Shown: piece after piece, positions 44,601 through 52,419 of the stretch
Numbering within the stretch: the stretch's first letter is position 1
Layout: each line of letters starts with the position of its first letter
DNA from: WLMZ01 sp043753895
GTDB taxonomy: Bacteria > Actinomycetota > Acidimicrobiia > Acidimicrobiales > Ilumatobacteraceae
Length of the DNA stretch: 64,000 bases
Reading direction: 5' to 3'
Assembly: GCA_043753895.1 (NCBI GenBank)
Contig: JAYUWK010000150.1
Span: forward strand, 1 to 64,000
Translations under genes and position numbers: made by a program
The notes under the pieces: generated by a model
The model's database searches: none
Told to the model about the DNA's origin: nothing
The model's input: the letters and a program-made list of their open reading frames with translations, nothing else

Positions 44601-44827
44601 GAGTGGAGGCTGTCGAGCGTGTCGGTGAAGTCGGCGACCACCTGATCACGCTCGTCACCAGCAAGGTTCGCAACTGAACGGAGGTCGTCTTCAGCATCGG
44701 CGATCAGACGATCGAGCAGCGCCAACGAGCCCTGAGTGTCGGCGCGCAGCGCATCCAGGTCGTCGTCCGAACCCCAGCCCCCGGAGACTGCCCAAACCGC
44801 CTTTTCGAGTTGTCGTGAATCGCTCAT
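41654..44827 (-). CDS. SNF2-family helicase/translocase
   Basis: Double-stranded DNA translocase of 1,057 residues. The N-terminal half is the bacterial SNF2-associated region; the ATPase core follows with Walker A LDMGLGKTPTVLAHL (Lys623), DEAQ box LDEAQAIKN, LALTGTPIENGLGDLW, and C-lobe motifs VLVFTHFATWGRRL, KAGGTGLNLT and the arginine finger in ARDRAWRIGQ. All ATPase motifs are intact. ATG 44827 is preferred over an upstream in-frame codon at 44884. Followed by a coupled 94-residue basic protein. Probably a DNA or transcription remodeller, unrelated to the catabolic operons. Confidence 0.92.
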   Translation of the reverse strand: MSDSRQLEKAVWAVSGGWGSDDDLDALRADTQGSLALLDRLIADAEDDLRSVANLAGDERDQVVADFTDTLDSLHSTANRLRPTPLPLPASAAQLIKATSRLANHDAPIDDEPEFIEPEEVQLQASWSTGLVVVWAAGRGSPADDNDQLASRLEAIGGPSVGWTLHPGVPLPGGQRADAVAIPMKDALGWLVAVGGGHEPHGVGPSVQWLGRVALEGVRLVALGSVLPSVRLAGRADAGQIDGEVRWVPALINNSVVHSLAAVMPGPVVAVAGGDGRVVATAVIAATVEAIVRTGIERMELPAVPPTAKSPRDMDDTIIARLDGAPFRANATLAMAVSKRLDHWSHTATDSTRPKLVVQLDEPPAGGVWLVSVLVSSGTGPLVPIDTALRAEGTRRSLVTEWQRLGRMLPALERASGSRRGHVALSQDEAWQFMTEIGPTLARVGFDVRLPALSRRKAKPSLRLFADAANSVVGAHQLSNVAWSVLFDDVELTAEEIRTLARQARPLVQSRGKWIEVDRLDLEQAAAALAERESITQLTGAEILQHSLGLGGSGLSGGVVVFGNSWANDIMARASEVSSSPILQPEGFTGTLRRYQAEAVTWIGFLDAAGLGGCLALDMGLGKTPTVLAHLSRTGGDGTTLVVAPAAVVGNWAAEAARFAPGLRVVVHHGATRAAAAQLTSEIDSADIVITTYATAVRDMDALAIAQWRTVVLDEAQAIKNPSSDTSQQLRRLNAHTRLALTGTPIENGLGDLWAILDFTNPGLVGPRPAFISQMAGDGESALRALNGMLLFRRTKTEPEVAVELPDKIDELDHCTMTPEQIGLYQAVLDTLVADVTDAGGEAKKGAILAAITALKQICNHPAAYRDDGRRLAGRSGKLVRLEEIVETVFAAGERVLVFTHFATWGRRLAEHLTEVTGIPIACYDGSLSRTARDELVTEFQNGQGAGAMVLSLKAGGTGLNLTSANHVVLYDRWWNPAVEDQARDRAWRIGQSRTVISHRLVCPGTIDERVEEIVNGKRHIAQLVLPRSSSLADLNADQLRIALGLRPEQLLAEDDL

Positions 44828-45270
44828 CACAGTCCCGTCAGATTTCACCGTTCCATGCCGTGTTGCACCGCACACGGTCCGCACTCACCAATGTCGATGG
44901 AGTCTTCCCCTCGGCACCGGATCCGACTCGTCAACCTGGTCCACCCACGTGAGCAGAACTGCCGCTGACATCGAGAGACAACGCGCACGGATCGCGTTTG
45001 TCTCGGCCGGGGCATCACCACGTCTACACGCCAGCTCTCCCAAGGCCATGGTAGCCGCCGCGTCGGCATACGGGCGCAACTCTGCGTAACGGCGCGTGGG
45101 TCTGTTGAGACCGCCCACGTCACATGTGGGATATTCAAAGAACCTCTCGTCATGGGCTTGGCCGCGCGGCAACAATTCATCGCCGAGCATTCATGAGGCT
45201 TCCGGCCAAGGCTAAGGTCGAGGAGAGTTTTCGGCCTCTGCGGGGTCGGGGGGAACCGGAGGAGACGCAC
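44828..45270. other. 443-base intergenic region without a convincing gene
   Basis: Divergent gap between the SNF2 helicase and the MFS-cNMP gene. Open frames here overlap one another on both strands and show no family similarity. It contains a weak dyad, CCCAC and GTGGG around GTCACAT near 45114-45130, preceded by a loose GTGGG/CCCAC stem. A single half-site CCGTCAGA at 44835-44842 lacks its partner arm. Promoters for both genes are expected, but no clear -10/-35 pair stands out. Confidence 0.5.
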
Positions 45271-46947
45271 GTGAGGGGAATTGGCGAGTCGATTCGCGAG
45301 TCGAAAGAAGCGGTCGCAGAGGTGTTTCGCAACCGCAACCTCCGACGGCTCAACCTCGCCTTTGCGGGATCGATCATCGGCGACTGGGCCTATGCGCTCG
45401 GAGCATCCGTGTACGCGTATCGCCAGGGCGGCGCGACCGCTGTCGGCATACTTGGGGTCGTTCGCTTCCTGTCTATGGCGATCCTTGCCCCGATCACGTC
45501 GCTTCTGGCTGACAAGTTCGACCGTAAGAAGGTGATGATCGGCTCCGATCTCCTGCGTGTGGCGCTGGTGCTCGGCGCTGCAGTCGCGATCAGCGTCGAC
45601 GGGCCACCAATCGTTGTCTATGCGCTCACCATCCTCACGTCTGTGACGGGCACGGCCTTCCGTCCAGCGCAGGCGTCGCTGATGCCATCACTCGTGAATC
45701 AGCCGGGAGAACTCAGCGCTGCGAACGTCGCGTCGAGCACCATCGACAGCGTCGGCTTCTTCATCGGCCCGGCGATCGGCGGATTGCTGCTCGGCGTCGC
45801 AAGTATCCCGTGGGTCTACGTGTTCAACGCGCTCACGTTTGTGTGGTCGGCACTGTTAGTTGCTGGCCTGCAGCCCGCACGACGCACCGAAGCCGAGACA
45901 GACGAAGACAACGAAGCGCGCGCAGAAGACAGCGCCCAAACACCAGGCACTTTCGCCGGCGCCGGCGATGGGTATCGAGAGATCTTTGGCAACCGCGACG
46001 TACGCCTTCTGGTCGGGCTGTATTGCGCCCAAACGGTGGTGTATGGCGCGTCTGTGGTGTTCAGCGTCGCAATTGCGCTCGATCTGTTGCACCTCAAAGA
46101 AAGCGGCGTCGGCGTGATCAACGCGGCCGTCGGTGTTGGTGGCCTTGTCGGAGGCTTTGTTGCGCTGATGCTCGCCCAAAGGGGCAAGCTCGCCCGCGAC
46201 TTTGGGGTTGGCGTGATCTTGTGGGCTGCGCCGCTCCTTCTCATCGCCGCCTGGCCCACCCTGGCCTCAGCACTCATTGCGATGGCACTCGTCGGAGTCG
46301 GCAACTCGATCGTCGACGTGAACGCCTACACGATCCTGCAACGTCTCGTGCCCGATGAGGTCATGGGGCGTGTGTTCGGCGCCATGGAAAGCGCCGTCAT
46401 CGGCGGCATGGCACTCGGCGCGCTACTGATGCCGATCCTCATCCACACGGTCGGGCTGCGCACCGGACTGGTCATCATTGGCGTGAGCATCACGCTTATC
46501 GCCACGCTGGGGATCTCCGGCCTGCGACGTATCGACCGGGTGGCACTCGCCCCGGTTGGCCTCGAACTCCTCCGCGGCGTGTCGATACTCGGGGTGTTGC
46601 CCGAAAACGTGCTCGAGCGTCTTGCGCGCAGTGCAAAGCTGGTCACGGTTCTTGGCGGGCAGATGGTGTTCAGCGAGGGCGACACAGGCGATCTGTTCTA
46701 TGTGATCGAATCCGGCACGGTGGATGTCTCCATTGCCGGCAAGGTCGTGAACTCGCTCGTCGCTGGCGATTCCTTCGGAGAGATTGCGCTGCTTCGCAAC
46801 ATCCCGAGGATGGCATCAATCACGACAACCAGCGATCTGACAGCATACACCATCGGGCGAGACAGATTCCTCGCCGCAGTCACGGGTCACGGCGACGCCG
46901 CCGATCAGGCGGAGTTGGTCATCGGGCCGTTGCTGGCCGGACGCTGA
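45271..46947 (+). CDS. MFS transporter fused to a cyclic-nucleotide-binding domain
   Basis: Membrane protein of 558 residues. Residues about 25-420 are a major-facilitator domain of the DUF894/enterobactin-exporter-like type (LADKFDRKKVMIGSDL cytoplasmic loop, about 10-12 helices). From about 440 a cNMP-binding domain follows, with FSEGDTGDLFYVIESG and the phosphate-binding cassette SFGEIALLRNIPRMAS in which the ligand Glu and Arg are conserved. Transport gated by cAMP or cGMP is a reasonable hypothesis. GTG 45271 is chosen for its GGAGGAG site; an in-frame extension to 45124 is unlikely. Confidence 0.87.
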   Translation: MRGIGESIRESKEAVAEVFRNRNLRRLNLAFAGSIIGDWAYALGASVYAYRQGGATAVGILGVVRFLSMAILAPITSLLADKFDRKKVMIGSDLLRVALVLGAAVAISVDGPPIVVYALTILTSVTGTAFRPAQASLMPSLVNQPGELSAANVASSTIDSVGFFIGPAIGGLLLGVASIPWVYVFNALTFVWSALLVAGLQPARRTEAETDEDNEARAEDSAQTPGTFAGAGDGYREIFGNRDVRLLVGLYCAQTVVYGASVVFSVAIALDLLHLKESGVGVINAAVGVGGLVGGFVALMLAQRGKLARDFGVGVILWAAPLLLIAAWPTLASALIAMALVGVGNSIVDVNAYTILQRLVPDEVMGRVFGAMESAVIGGMALGALLMPILIHTVGLRTGLVIIGVSITLIATLGISGLRRIDRVALAPVGLELLRGVSILGVLPENVLERLARSAKLVTVLGGQMVFSEGDTGDLFYVIESGTVDVSIAGKVVNSLVAGDSFGEIALLRNIPRMASITTTSDLTAYTIGRDRFLAAVTGHGDAADQAELVIGPLLAGR

Positions 46948-46954
46948 CCCAGAC

Positions 46955-47812
46955 CTACGCTGCCATTCCACCAATACAGATGGTGTCGCCTTCGCGCGCC
47001 GCGCGAACATGCAGACCGTCGATGCCTTGGAATGAGTGTTCGATGGCATCGACCTGCACATCGGTGCGATCGGGATCATGATGGAACAACAGCACGCCAG
47101 TGGCACCTGCTCGCTTGGCAAGCTCGATCGGATAGTCCACCGCTGAATGACCGAAGTGCATGCGTCCCGGCAACTCGCTCGCCGTGTACTGCGAGTCGTG
47201 GATGAGCAGGTCGACGCCAGCGCACAGTGTCATCGCGGCCTCGTGATACGGCCCGAAACCATCCGGTCCGAGGCCCATCTCGCCTGCCGGGCCATGATCG
47301 GACATGTACACGATGCTGCTGTGGCCATCACTGATGCGATAGCCCATCGTGCGGCCACCGGGGTGCGGTATCTCGCGCGCCAACACGGTGAAGCCCTCGA
47401 TCACGCACTCGCCTTCGTCGATGGTGTCGAACGACCACGTGCCGCGCAGGTCGGTGGGCCCGATGGGAAATGCGGGCGGTTGCATGGTTCGGCTGAGCAA
47501 TTCGAGCGCGGTGGCACCCTGATCGGGCACGATCACCCGCGTGACGGCATCGGGGTTGTCGGCCGACCGGAAGAACGGCAGGCCCATCATGTGATCCCAG
47601 TGCAAATGACCGAGCAGGATCGTGCCTCGGAATGCCTGGCCACCGAGGAGCGCCGGCACGGCACGGAGCCCGGTACCGGCATCGAGGAGCAGACGAGGCA
47701 CCTCTTCGTCGTCGTGGGTAACGGCAATGCACGACGTATGACCACCGACACCGGCGAACGCTTCGCCCGGCGCAGGAGTGGAACCGCGCACACCACACAG
47801 ATGAATTCGCAC
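46955..47812 (-). CDS. Metallo-beta-lactamase-fold hydrolase (PhnP/CpdP-like)
   Basis: Metal-dependent hydrolase of 285 residues. GHLHWDHMMGLPFF is the HxHxDH motif; YMSDHGP, IHDSQYTASE and the FGHSAVD segment supply the remaining metal ligands. This arrangement is typical of phosphodiesterase members such as PhnP or cyclic-nucleotide phosphodiesterases, as well as tRNase Z relatives. Next to the cNMP-binding transporter, a cyclic-nucleotide phosphodiesterase is worth considering, but that is contextual only. GTG start at 47812; convergent with the MFS gene by seven bases. Confidence 0.85.
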   Translation of the reverse strand: MRIHLCGVRGSTPAPGEAFAGVGGHTSCIAVTHDDEEVPRLLLDAGTGLRAVPALLGGQAFRGTILLGHLHWDHMMGLPFFRSADNPDAVTRVIVPDQGATALELLSRTMQPPAFPIGPTDLRGTWSFDTIDEGECVIEGFTVLAREIPHPGGRTMGYRISDGHSSIVYMSDHGPAGEMGLGPDGFGPYHEAAMTLCAGVDLLIHDSQYTASELPGRMHFGHSAVDYPIELAKRAGATGVLLFHHDPDRTDVQVDAIEHSFQGIDGLHVRAAREGDTICIGGMAA

Positions 47813-47898
47813 TCAGGCGACCGACGCCACGATGCACCTGAACATGCTTCGACGATACCCGCCAATCTCAGGCGTTAAACGCTGCAGTTCCGCGTGTG

Positions 47899-48882
47899 TC
47901 AGCGGTGGCCAAGCACCGAGTCGCTGACGCGGCGACGATGGAACGACGCGCTTCCCCATGCGGGCATGAGCGCCCATGCCTTCTTCATGAACAACTGCAG
48001 ATCGCATTCCCAGGTGTATCCGATAGCGCCATGCACCTGTAACGCACTGCGTGCCGCCTTCTGCGCAGCCTCCGAAGTCAGCGCCTTGGCCATGCTCACA
48101 TCACGTGATCGGGTCTCTGCACCGGTGGCGTGTGACCACGCCGCGCGATATACAGCAGGTCGGGCAAACTCGACCTTGAGTAGCGCATCGGCCATGAGGT
48201 GCTTCACTGCCTGGAACGAACCAATGGGCTGGCCGAATTGCCGGCGATCACGTGCGTAGTCGCCGGCAAGTACAAGCATGCGCGACGCCAAACCGAGCAG
48301 ATACGCCGCAGCAGCAAGGGAGCCGGCATCGGTGGCTTCCTCACGATCCACGACGAGGAATTGACCGACACCCTCGGTGCCCGACAGCGAGGCGAGTCGC
48401 CGACCGCGGTCGATGCCTTCGACCCGCTCGATCTGCAACTGCGACACCTCGAGCGCGCGTACCGCGTTGTGATCGGCGAGCAGCACGAGCGATGCTACGT
48501 CGGCGTGCGGGACGTACCGCTCGCCCATCAGGCTGGCGGTGACCGCCACCGAGCCGTCAGACACGCTGCCGGCCCACACGGTGCCACGCAGCGCGAGCGC
48601 TCCGACCGTCATCGTCTCGAACACGGGTCCGGGAACGGCTGCGCGTCCGAGTTCCTCCACGAGCAGAATCGTGTCGATGAAGTCGCCGCCCATGCCACCA
48701 TCGACCTCGGGCAACATCATCGACAGCACACCCATATCGGCGAGTCGCGCCCAGAGTCCAGCATCGTGACCGGTACCTGACTCCCACACTTCGCGAAGTT
48801 GCGCCGCGGTGAACTCGCGCTCGAGCATCTCGCGCAGACCGGCGGCGAACTGGTGTTGATCGGGGCTGAAGCTGAATTTCAT
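47899..48882 (-). CDS. Acyl-CoA dehydrogenase-like, diverged member of pair 4
   Basis: Diverged dehydrogenase-fold subunit of 327 residues. The YSEP loop region is reduced to SVAVTASLMGERYVP, while YARDRRQFGQPIGSFQAVKH and LQVHGAIGYTWECDLQLFMKKAW are retained. Same partner-type layout as the diverged subunits of the other three pairs. ATG 48882 lies 10 bases after the catalytic-type gene stops. Followed by 86 bases without features before the metallo-hydrolase start. Confidence 0.84.
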   Translation of the reverse strand: MKFSFSPDQHQFAAGLREMLEREFTAAQLREVWESGTGHDAGLWARLADMGVLSMMLPEVDGGMGGDFIDTILLVEELGRAAVPGPVFETMTVGALALRGTVWAGSVSDGSVAVTASLMGERYVPHADVASLVLLADHNAVRALEVSQLQIERVEGIDRGRRLASLSGTEGVGQFLVVDREEATDAGSLAAAAYLLGLASRMLVLAGDYARDRRQFGQPIGSFQAVKHLMADALLKVEFARPAVYRAAWSHATGAETRSRDVSMAKALTSEAAQKAARSALQVHGAIGYTWECDLQLFMKKAWALMPAWGSASFHRRRVSDSVLGHR

Positions 48883-48892
48883 GTGTGCCCGC

Positions 48893-50044
48893 TCAACTTC
48901 TCGGCAGGTTCAGGACGCGGTCGGCGATGATGTTGCGTTGTATCTCGTTGGTGCCGGCATAAATGGGGCCACTGAGGCTGAACAGGAAGCCATCGATCCA
49001 TTGCTCGTGCGCGCCATCCATCCGCTCTGCATCGGGGCCGAGCAGTTGCAGCGCGAGTTCATGGGCACGCACATCCATCTCGCTCCAAAAGATCTTGTTC
49101 AGGCTGCTCTCGCTGCCGATGTGGCCACCCTCGAGCAGTTTGGTGACCGTCATGTACGTGTGCAGGCGATAGCCCTCGGCCTGCATCCACAGATCGGTGA
49201 CGGCATCACGCATGGTGTCGTCGTCGGGATCGCCGATCTTGATCCAGAGTTTGATGAGGCGATCGACAGCGACGTTGAACCGGGCCGGGCTGCGCAGGCT
49301 GACGCCGCGCTCGAAACCGGCGGTGGCCATCGCCACGCTCCAACCATTGCCCACGCCACCGAGTGTGTTCTCGATCGGCACATGCACGTCGTCGAAGAAG
49401 ATTTCGGCAAAGCCCGTGTCGCCATCGAGCTGGGCGATGGGTCGCACGGTGATTCCCGGCGTGTCGAGCGGCATCAAGATGAACGTGAGCCCGCGATGGC
49501 GAGTGGATTCGGGATCAGTACGGAAGATGCCGAAGCACCAGTCGGCCCATGCCGCACGGCTGGCCCAGATCTTTTGGCCATTGAGGATCCATTCGGAGCC
49601 ATCGTCGCTGCGCATTCCCTTACTGCGGATGCTGGCCATGTCGCTGCCGGCATCGGGCTCGCTCCATGCCTGTGCCCAAATCTCGTCGCTGCGCGCCATC
49701 GCCGGCAGAAAGCGCGCTTTCTGCTCGGGCGTGCCGACTTCGATGATGGTCGGGCCGAGTAGGAAGATGCCGTTCTGGCTCACGCGCCCCGGTGCTCCGC
49801 TACGCCAGTACTCCTCTTCGAAGATGAGCCACTTCACGTAGTCGGCATCGCGACCACCGTATTCAGCGGGCCAGCTGACGGCCGACCAGCGACCGTCGTA
49901 GAGCTTCGCCTCCCACTGACGGTGCAGTTCGAAACCCTCCGCAGTGTCGAAGCTGGGCAGCGGATCGGCAGGAACATTGACCTGCAGCCACGCCCGGGCC
50001 TCGGCACGAAAGGCTTGCTCGTCGGGGGTCTCGGTGAGATCCAT
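48893..50044 (-). CDS. Acyl-CoA dehydrogenase, catalytic-type member of pair 4
   Basis: Acyl-CoA dehydrogenase of 383 residues with AWSEPDAGSDMASIRS, ILNGQKIWASRAAWA, GFERGVSLRS and IYAGTNEIQRNIIADRVLNLP. ATG 50044 is only 15 bases from operator site 5, so the leader is very short. First gene of a two-gene operon with its diverged partner and divergent from the NTF2-like/dioxygenase operon. Confidence 0.92.
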   Translation of the reverse strand: MDLTETPDEQAFRAEARAWLQVNVPADPLPSFDTAEGFELHRQWEAKLYDGRWSAVSWPAEYGGRDADYVKWLIFEEEYWRSGAPGRVSQNGIFLLGPTIIEVGTPEQKARFLPAMARSDEIWAQAWSEPDAGSDMASIRSKGMRSDDGSEWILNGQKIWASRAAWADWCFGIFRTDPESTRHRGLTFILMPLDTPGITVRPIAQLDGDTGFAEIFFDDVHVPIENTLGGVGNGWSVAMATAGFERGVSLRSPARFNVAVDRLIKLWIKIGDPDDDTMRDAVTDLWMQAEGYRLHTYMTVTKLLEGGHIGSESSLNKIFWSEMDVRAHELALQLLGPDAERMDGAHEQWIDGFLFSLSGPIYAGTNEIQRNIIADRVLNLPRS

Positions 50045-50058
50045 GGCACCGTACCGTA

Positions 50059-50075
50059 TCTGACGATGCGTCAGA
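50059..50075. promoter_or_regulatory. Operator palindrome, site 5
   Basis: TCTGACGATGCGTCAGA lies in the divergent gap between dehydrogenase pair 4 (start 50044) and the NTF2-like gene (start about 50152). Only one base differs from site 4. Confidence 0.8.
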
Positions 50076-50151
50076 AACGGGTCACTACACGGCTCCAGCG
50101 CTCGTCATGCGCACTCGCGTGTGCCAGCATTCCCACATGGGGACACACGAC

Positions 50152-50919
50152 GTGAGCGACACTCGATTCAGCATGCAGGAGATGGCCGATGCGTGGGAGG
50201 AGTTCCAGCGTCTGGGGGCGCGTGGGCGCGACTGGGCCGGTTGGTCGGCGCTGTTCACCGACGACGCCACCTACATCGAGCACTGCCTCGGCGAGTTCCA
50301 CGGGGCGACTGCAATCCACCAATGGATCGTGGGCGCGATGGAGCCCGTGGCGCCGATGACCTTCTCGGTCGACTGGGCGATTCTGCAACCGCCGTATCTC
50401 GCCTTCAACATCTGGAACCACATGCCAGACCCAGCGGGTGGCGGCGCCCGCTATTCGTTCAGCAACCTCACTCTGCTCGTCTATGCCGGCAACGGTAAGT
50501 GGAGCTGGGAGGAAGACTTCTACGCGCCCGATGACGCCGGTAAGACCGTGATGGCGTGGTACGTGGCGGGCGGCAAGCCCACGATGGCCGCCGAGCCGTC
50601 GATCGCCCACATCAGCCTCACGCCCGAGCCGCTCGACGATGCTCGCGATGGCGTTGCCGAGATGGTGCGCGCCTGGCAGGCCGGGCGCCCCGCGTACACC
50701 CCTACCGCCACGGTGTGGGATCACGCCGCCGACTCGGTCGCCGCGACCGACGCGCCGTTGTTCGCAGGCGTGGCCCCCGACGTGGTGGTGACCGACGGCA
50801 AACGAGCCTTCCTACGCTGCGGCGATACCGCAGTAGCACTGACTCATGGTGGTGCTGGTCGCATTCAATTCGAAGAGCGCGCCCACAATCCATCCGACTC
50901 CACCCACGGTGCTGCATGA
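50152..50919 (+). CDS. SnoaL/NTF2-like protein with extended C-terminus
   Basis: Protein of about 255 residues. The first 130 form an NTF2-like domain (MQEMADAWEEFQRLGARGRD, WSALFTDDATYIEH, WSWEEDFYAPDDA); the remaining 120 are unrecognised. GTG 50152 follows GGGGA at eight bases; ATG 50137 and an earlier codon at 50107 are alternatives. Its stop overlaps the dioxygenase start (ATGA at 50916-50919), so both are translated together under operator site 5. Possibly a small hydratase or isomerase for a ring intermediate; unproven. Confidence 0.72.
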   Translation: MSDTRFSMQEMADAWEEFQRLGARGRDWAGWSALFTDDATYIEHCLGEFHGATAIHQWIVGAMEPVAPMTFSVDWAILQPPYLAFNIWNHMPDPAGGGARYSFSNLTLLVYAGNGKWSWEEDFYAPDDAGKTVMAWYVAGGKPTMAAEPSIAHISLTPEPLDDARDGVAEMVRAWQAGRPAYTPTATVWDHAADSVAATDAPLFAGVAPDVVVTDGKRAFLRCGDTAVALTHGGAGRIQFEERAHNPSDSTHGAA

Positions 50920-51902
50920 GCAGACCTCCTGCGGTTCCGATCGTCGACATCAGCGCACTGCGCGACGGCAGCGACGCGACGGGGGTCGGTGAAGCGATTG
51001 ATTCCGCGTGTCGCGATACGGGCTTCTTCTGTATTACTGGTCACGGCATCGATCCTGAACTCATCGCTCGGCTGGATGCCGCCGCGCGCCGATTCTTCGC
51101 ACTACCCGACGCAGACAAGGCCACGATGGCCATGGTGCACGGCGGTCGCTCGTGGCGCGGTTGGTTCCCCCTGGGCGGCGAGGTGACCAGCGGTACTCCC
51201 GACCGCAAGGAGGGCATCTACTTCGGACAGGAGTTGGGAGACCACGATCCTCGCGTCGCGGCCGGTCTCGCGTTGCATGGCCGCAACCTGTTCCCGATGC
51301 AAGTACCCGATCTTCGTCCATCGGTACTCGCCTGGCTCGACGCACTCACATCTCTCGGTCACACCGTGATGAGCGGGGTGGCTTTGGGATTGGGACTGCC
51401 ACCAGATTGGTTCCACACCCAACTCACCGACGACCCCACTGTGCTGTTGCGCATCTTCCGTTACCCAATGGACGGACCAGGCGACTGGGGTGTGGCCCAG
51501 CACACCGACTACGGGCTGCTCACCCTCTTGCTGCAAGACGATTGCGGAGGACTCCAGGTGCGTGGCCGCGATGGTTGGATCGATATCGAGCCCGTCCCGA
51601 ACACCTTCGTGTGCAACATCGGCGACATGCTCGAGCGGATGACGGGTGGCCGATATCGCTCAACGCTGCACCGGGTGCGCAACACCAGTGGACGAGATCG
51701 CTTGTCGTTCCCATTCTTCTTCGATCCGAGTTGGGACGCGCAGGTGCAGCCGTTGCCCCTCACACCCGACGCAGCGTCTGAGCGCTCGGCGAGCGGCCAT
51801 CGCTGGGACGGACGGAGTGTGTTCGACTTCGACGGTACGTACGGCGAGTACCTCACCGCCAAAGTCAGCAAGGTCTTTCCCGACCTCGTTCATGTAATCT
51901 GA
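50916..51902 (+). CDS. 2-oxoglutarate/Fe(II)-dependent oxygenase (IPNS-like)
   Basis: Oxygenase of 328 residues with the isopenicillin-N-synthase-like plan: VPIVDISALRDG, FFCITGHGID in the N-terminal domain, iron ligands His196-x-Asp198 (AQHTDYGLLTLL) and His252 (STLHRVRN), and the 2-oxoglutarate-binding Arg in RLSFPFFF. All ligands are intact, so it should hydroxylate or desaturate a small substrate. The stop TGA is part of operator site 6, which overlaps the next gene's start. Belongs to the operon under site 5. Confidence 0.88.
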   Translation: MSRPPAVPIVDISALRDGSDATGVGEAIDSACRDTGFFCITGHGIDPELIARLDAAARRFFALPDADKATMAMVHGGRSWRGWFPLGGEVTSGTPDRKEGIYFGQELGDHDPRVAAGLALHGRNLFPMQVPDLRPSVLAWLDALTSLGHTVMSGVALGLGLPPDWFHTQLTDDPTVLLRIFRYPMDGPGDWGVAQHTDYGLLTLLLQDDCGGLQVRGRDGWIDIEPVPNTFVCNIGDMLERMTGGRYRSTLHRVRNTSGRDRLSFPFFFDPSWDAQVQPLPLTPDAASERSASGHRWDGRSVFDFDGTYGEYLTAKVSKVFPDLVHVI

Positions 51903-51914
51903 CGCCGTGTCAGA
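51898..51914. promoter_or_regulatory. Operator palindrome, site 6, overlapping a stop and a start codon
   Basis: TCTGACGCCGTGTCAGA includes the TGA stop of the oxygenase (51900-51902) and the GTG at 51907 of the DUF35 gene. The palindrome is therefore partly coding, or the true DUF35 start is the GTG at 51928. Confidence 0.75.
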
Positions 51915-52419
51915 AACCCTCTCCCGTGTGCCCATCATCGATGGCTGGTTCACCGATGACATCGACGCGCCAACTCTCATCGGCTCGAAGTGCCCGCTCT
52001 GTGCCACGTTCGTGTTTCCGCCGCGTACCGGCGACTGTCCCAATCCGCGTTGCGCGTCCACCACACTCGACCCGGCGCCGCTCTCGCGGCGCGGCCGGAT
52101 CTGGAGCTATACCGAGAACTGCTACGCCCCTCCCCCGCCCTACGTGGCCGCCGACCCATACGAGCCGTACGCGCTCGCCGCAGTCGAGCTCGCCGACGAG
52201 GGCCTGGTCGTGCTCGGACGCGTGGTCACGGGCGTCCGTGCCGCCGATCTGAAGGTGGGCATGGAGATGCAACTCGAACTCGACGTGTCACACCGCGACG
52301 CCGATCACGAGTACATGGTCTATGTGTGGGCACCGGCAACCTCCACACTCGCGCCCACGCCCACGCCCGCCACCGCTCCCGCCCCCACCCCCACCCCCTC
52401 GACCGGGGCACCCTCGTGA
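51907..52419 (+). CDS. DUF35 zinc-ribbon/OB-fold protein with Pro/Thr-rich tail
   Basis: Acyl-CoA-binding partner protein of 170 residues. A zinc ribbon (Cys29, Cys32, Cys44, Cys49) is followed by the OB fold (GRIWSYTENCY, LAAVELADEGLVVLGRV). In steroid degraders DUF35 proteins dock thiolase-fold aldolases such as Ltp2 and are needed for activity. The last 26 residues are a Pro/Thr/Ala low-complexity tail unusual for the family. GTG 51907 overlaps operator site 6; GTG 51928 is an alternative. Its stop overlaps the thiolase start (GTGA). Confidence 0.83.
   Translation: MSETLSRVPIIDGWFTDDIDAPTLIGSKCPLCATFVFPPRTGDCPNPRCASTTLDPAPLSRRGRIWSYTENCYAPPPPYVAADPYEPYALAAVELADEGLVVLGRVVTGVRAADLKVGMEMQLELDVSHRDADHEYMVYVWAPATSTLAPTPTPATAPAPTPTPSTGAPS

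Noticed and set aside
44835..44842. CCGTCAGA half-site upstream of the SNF2 gene
   Set aside because: The opposite arm is missing, and the gene is not catabolic, so it is not counted as a regulon site.
52355..52405. Phase-variable contingency tract
   Set aside because: The C-rich stretch is interrupted and mostly of three- and six-base periodicity, so length changes would stay in frame; reported only as a low-complexity tail.
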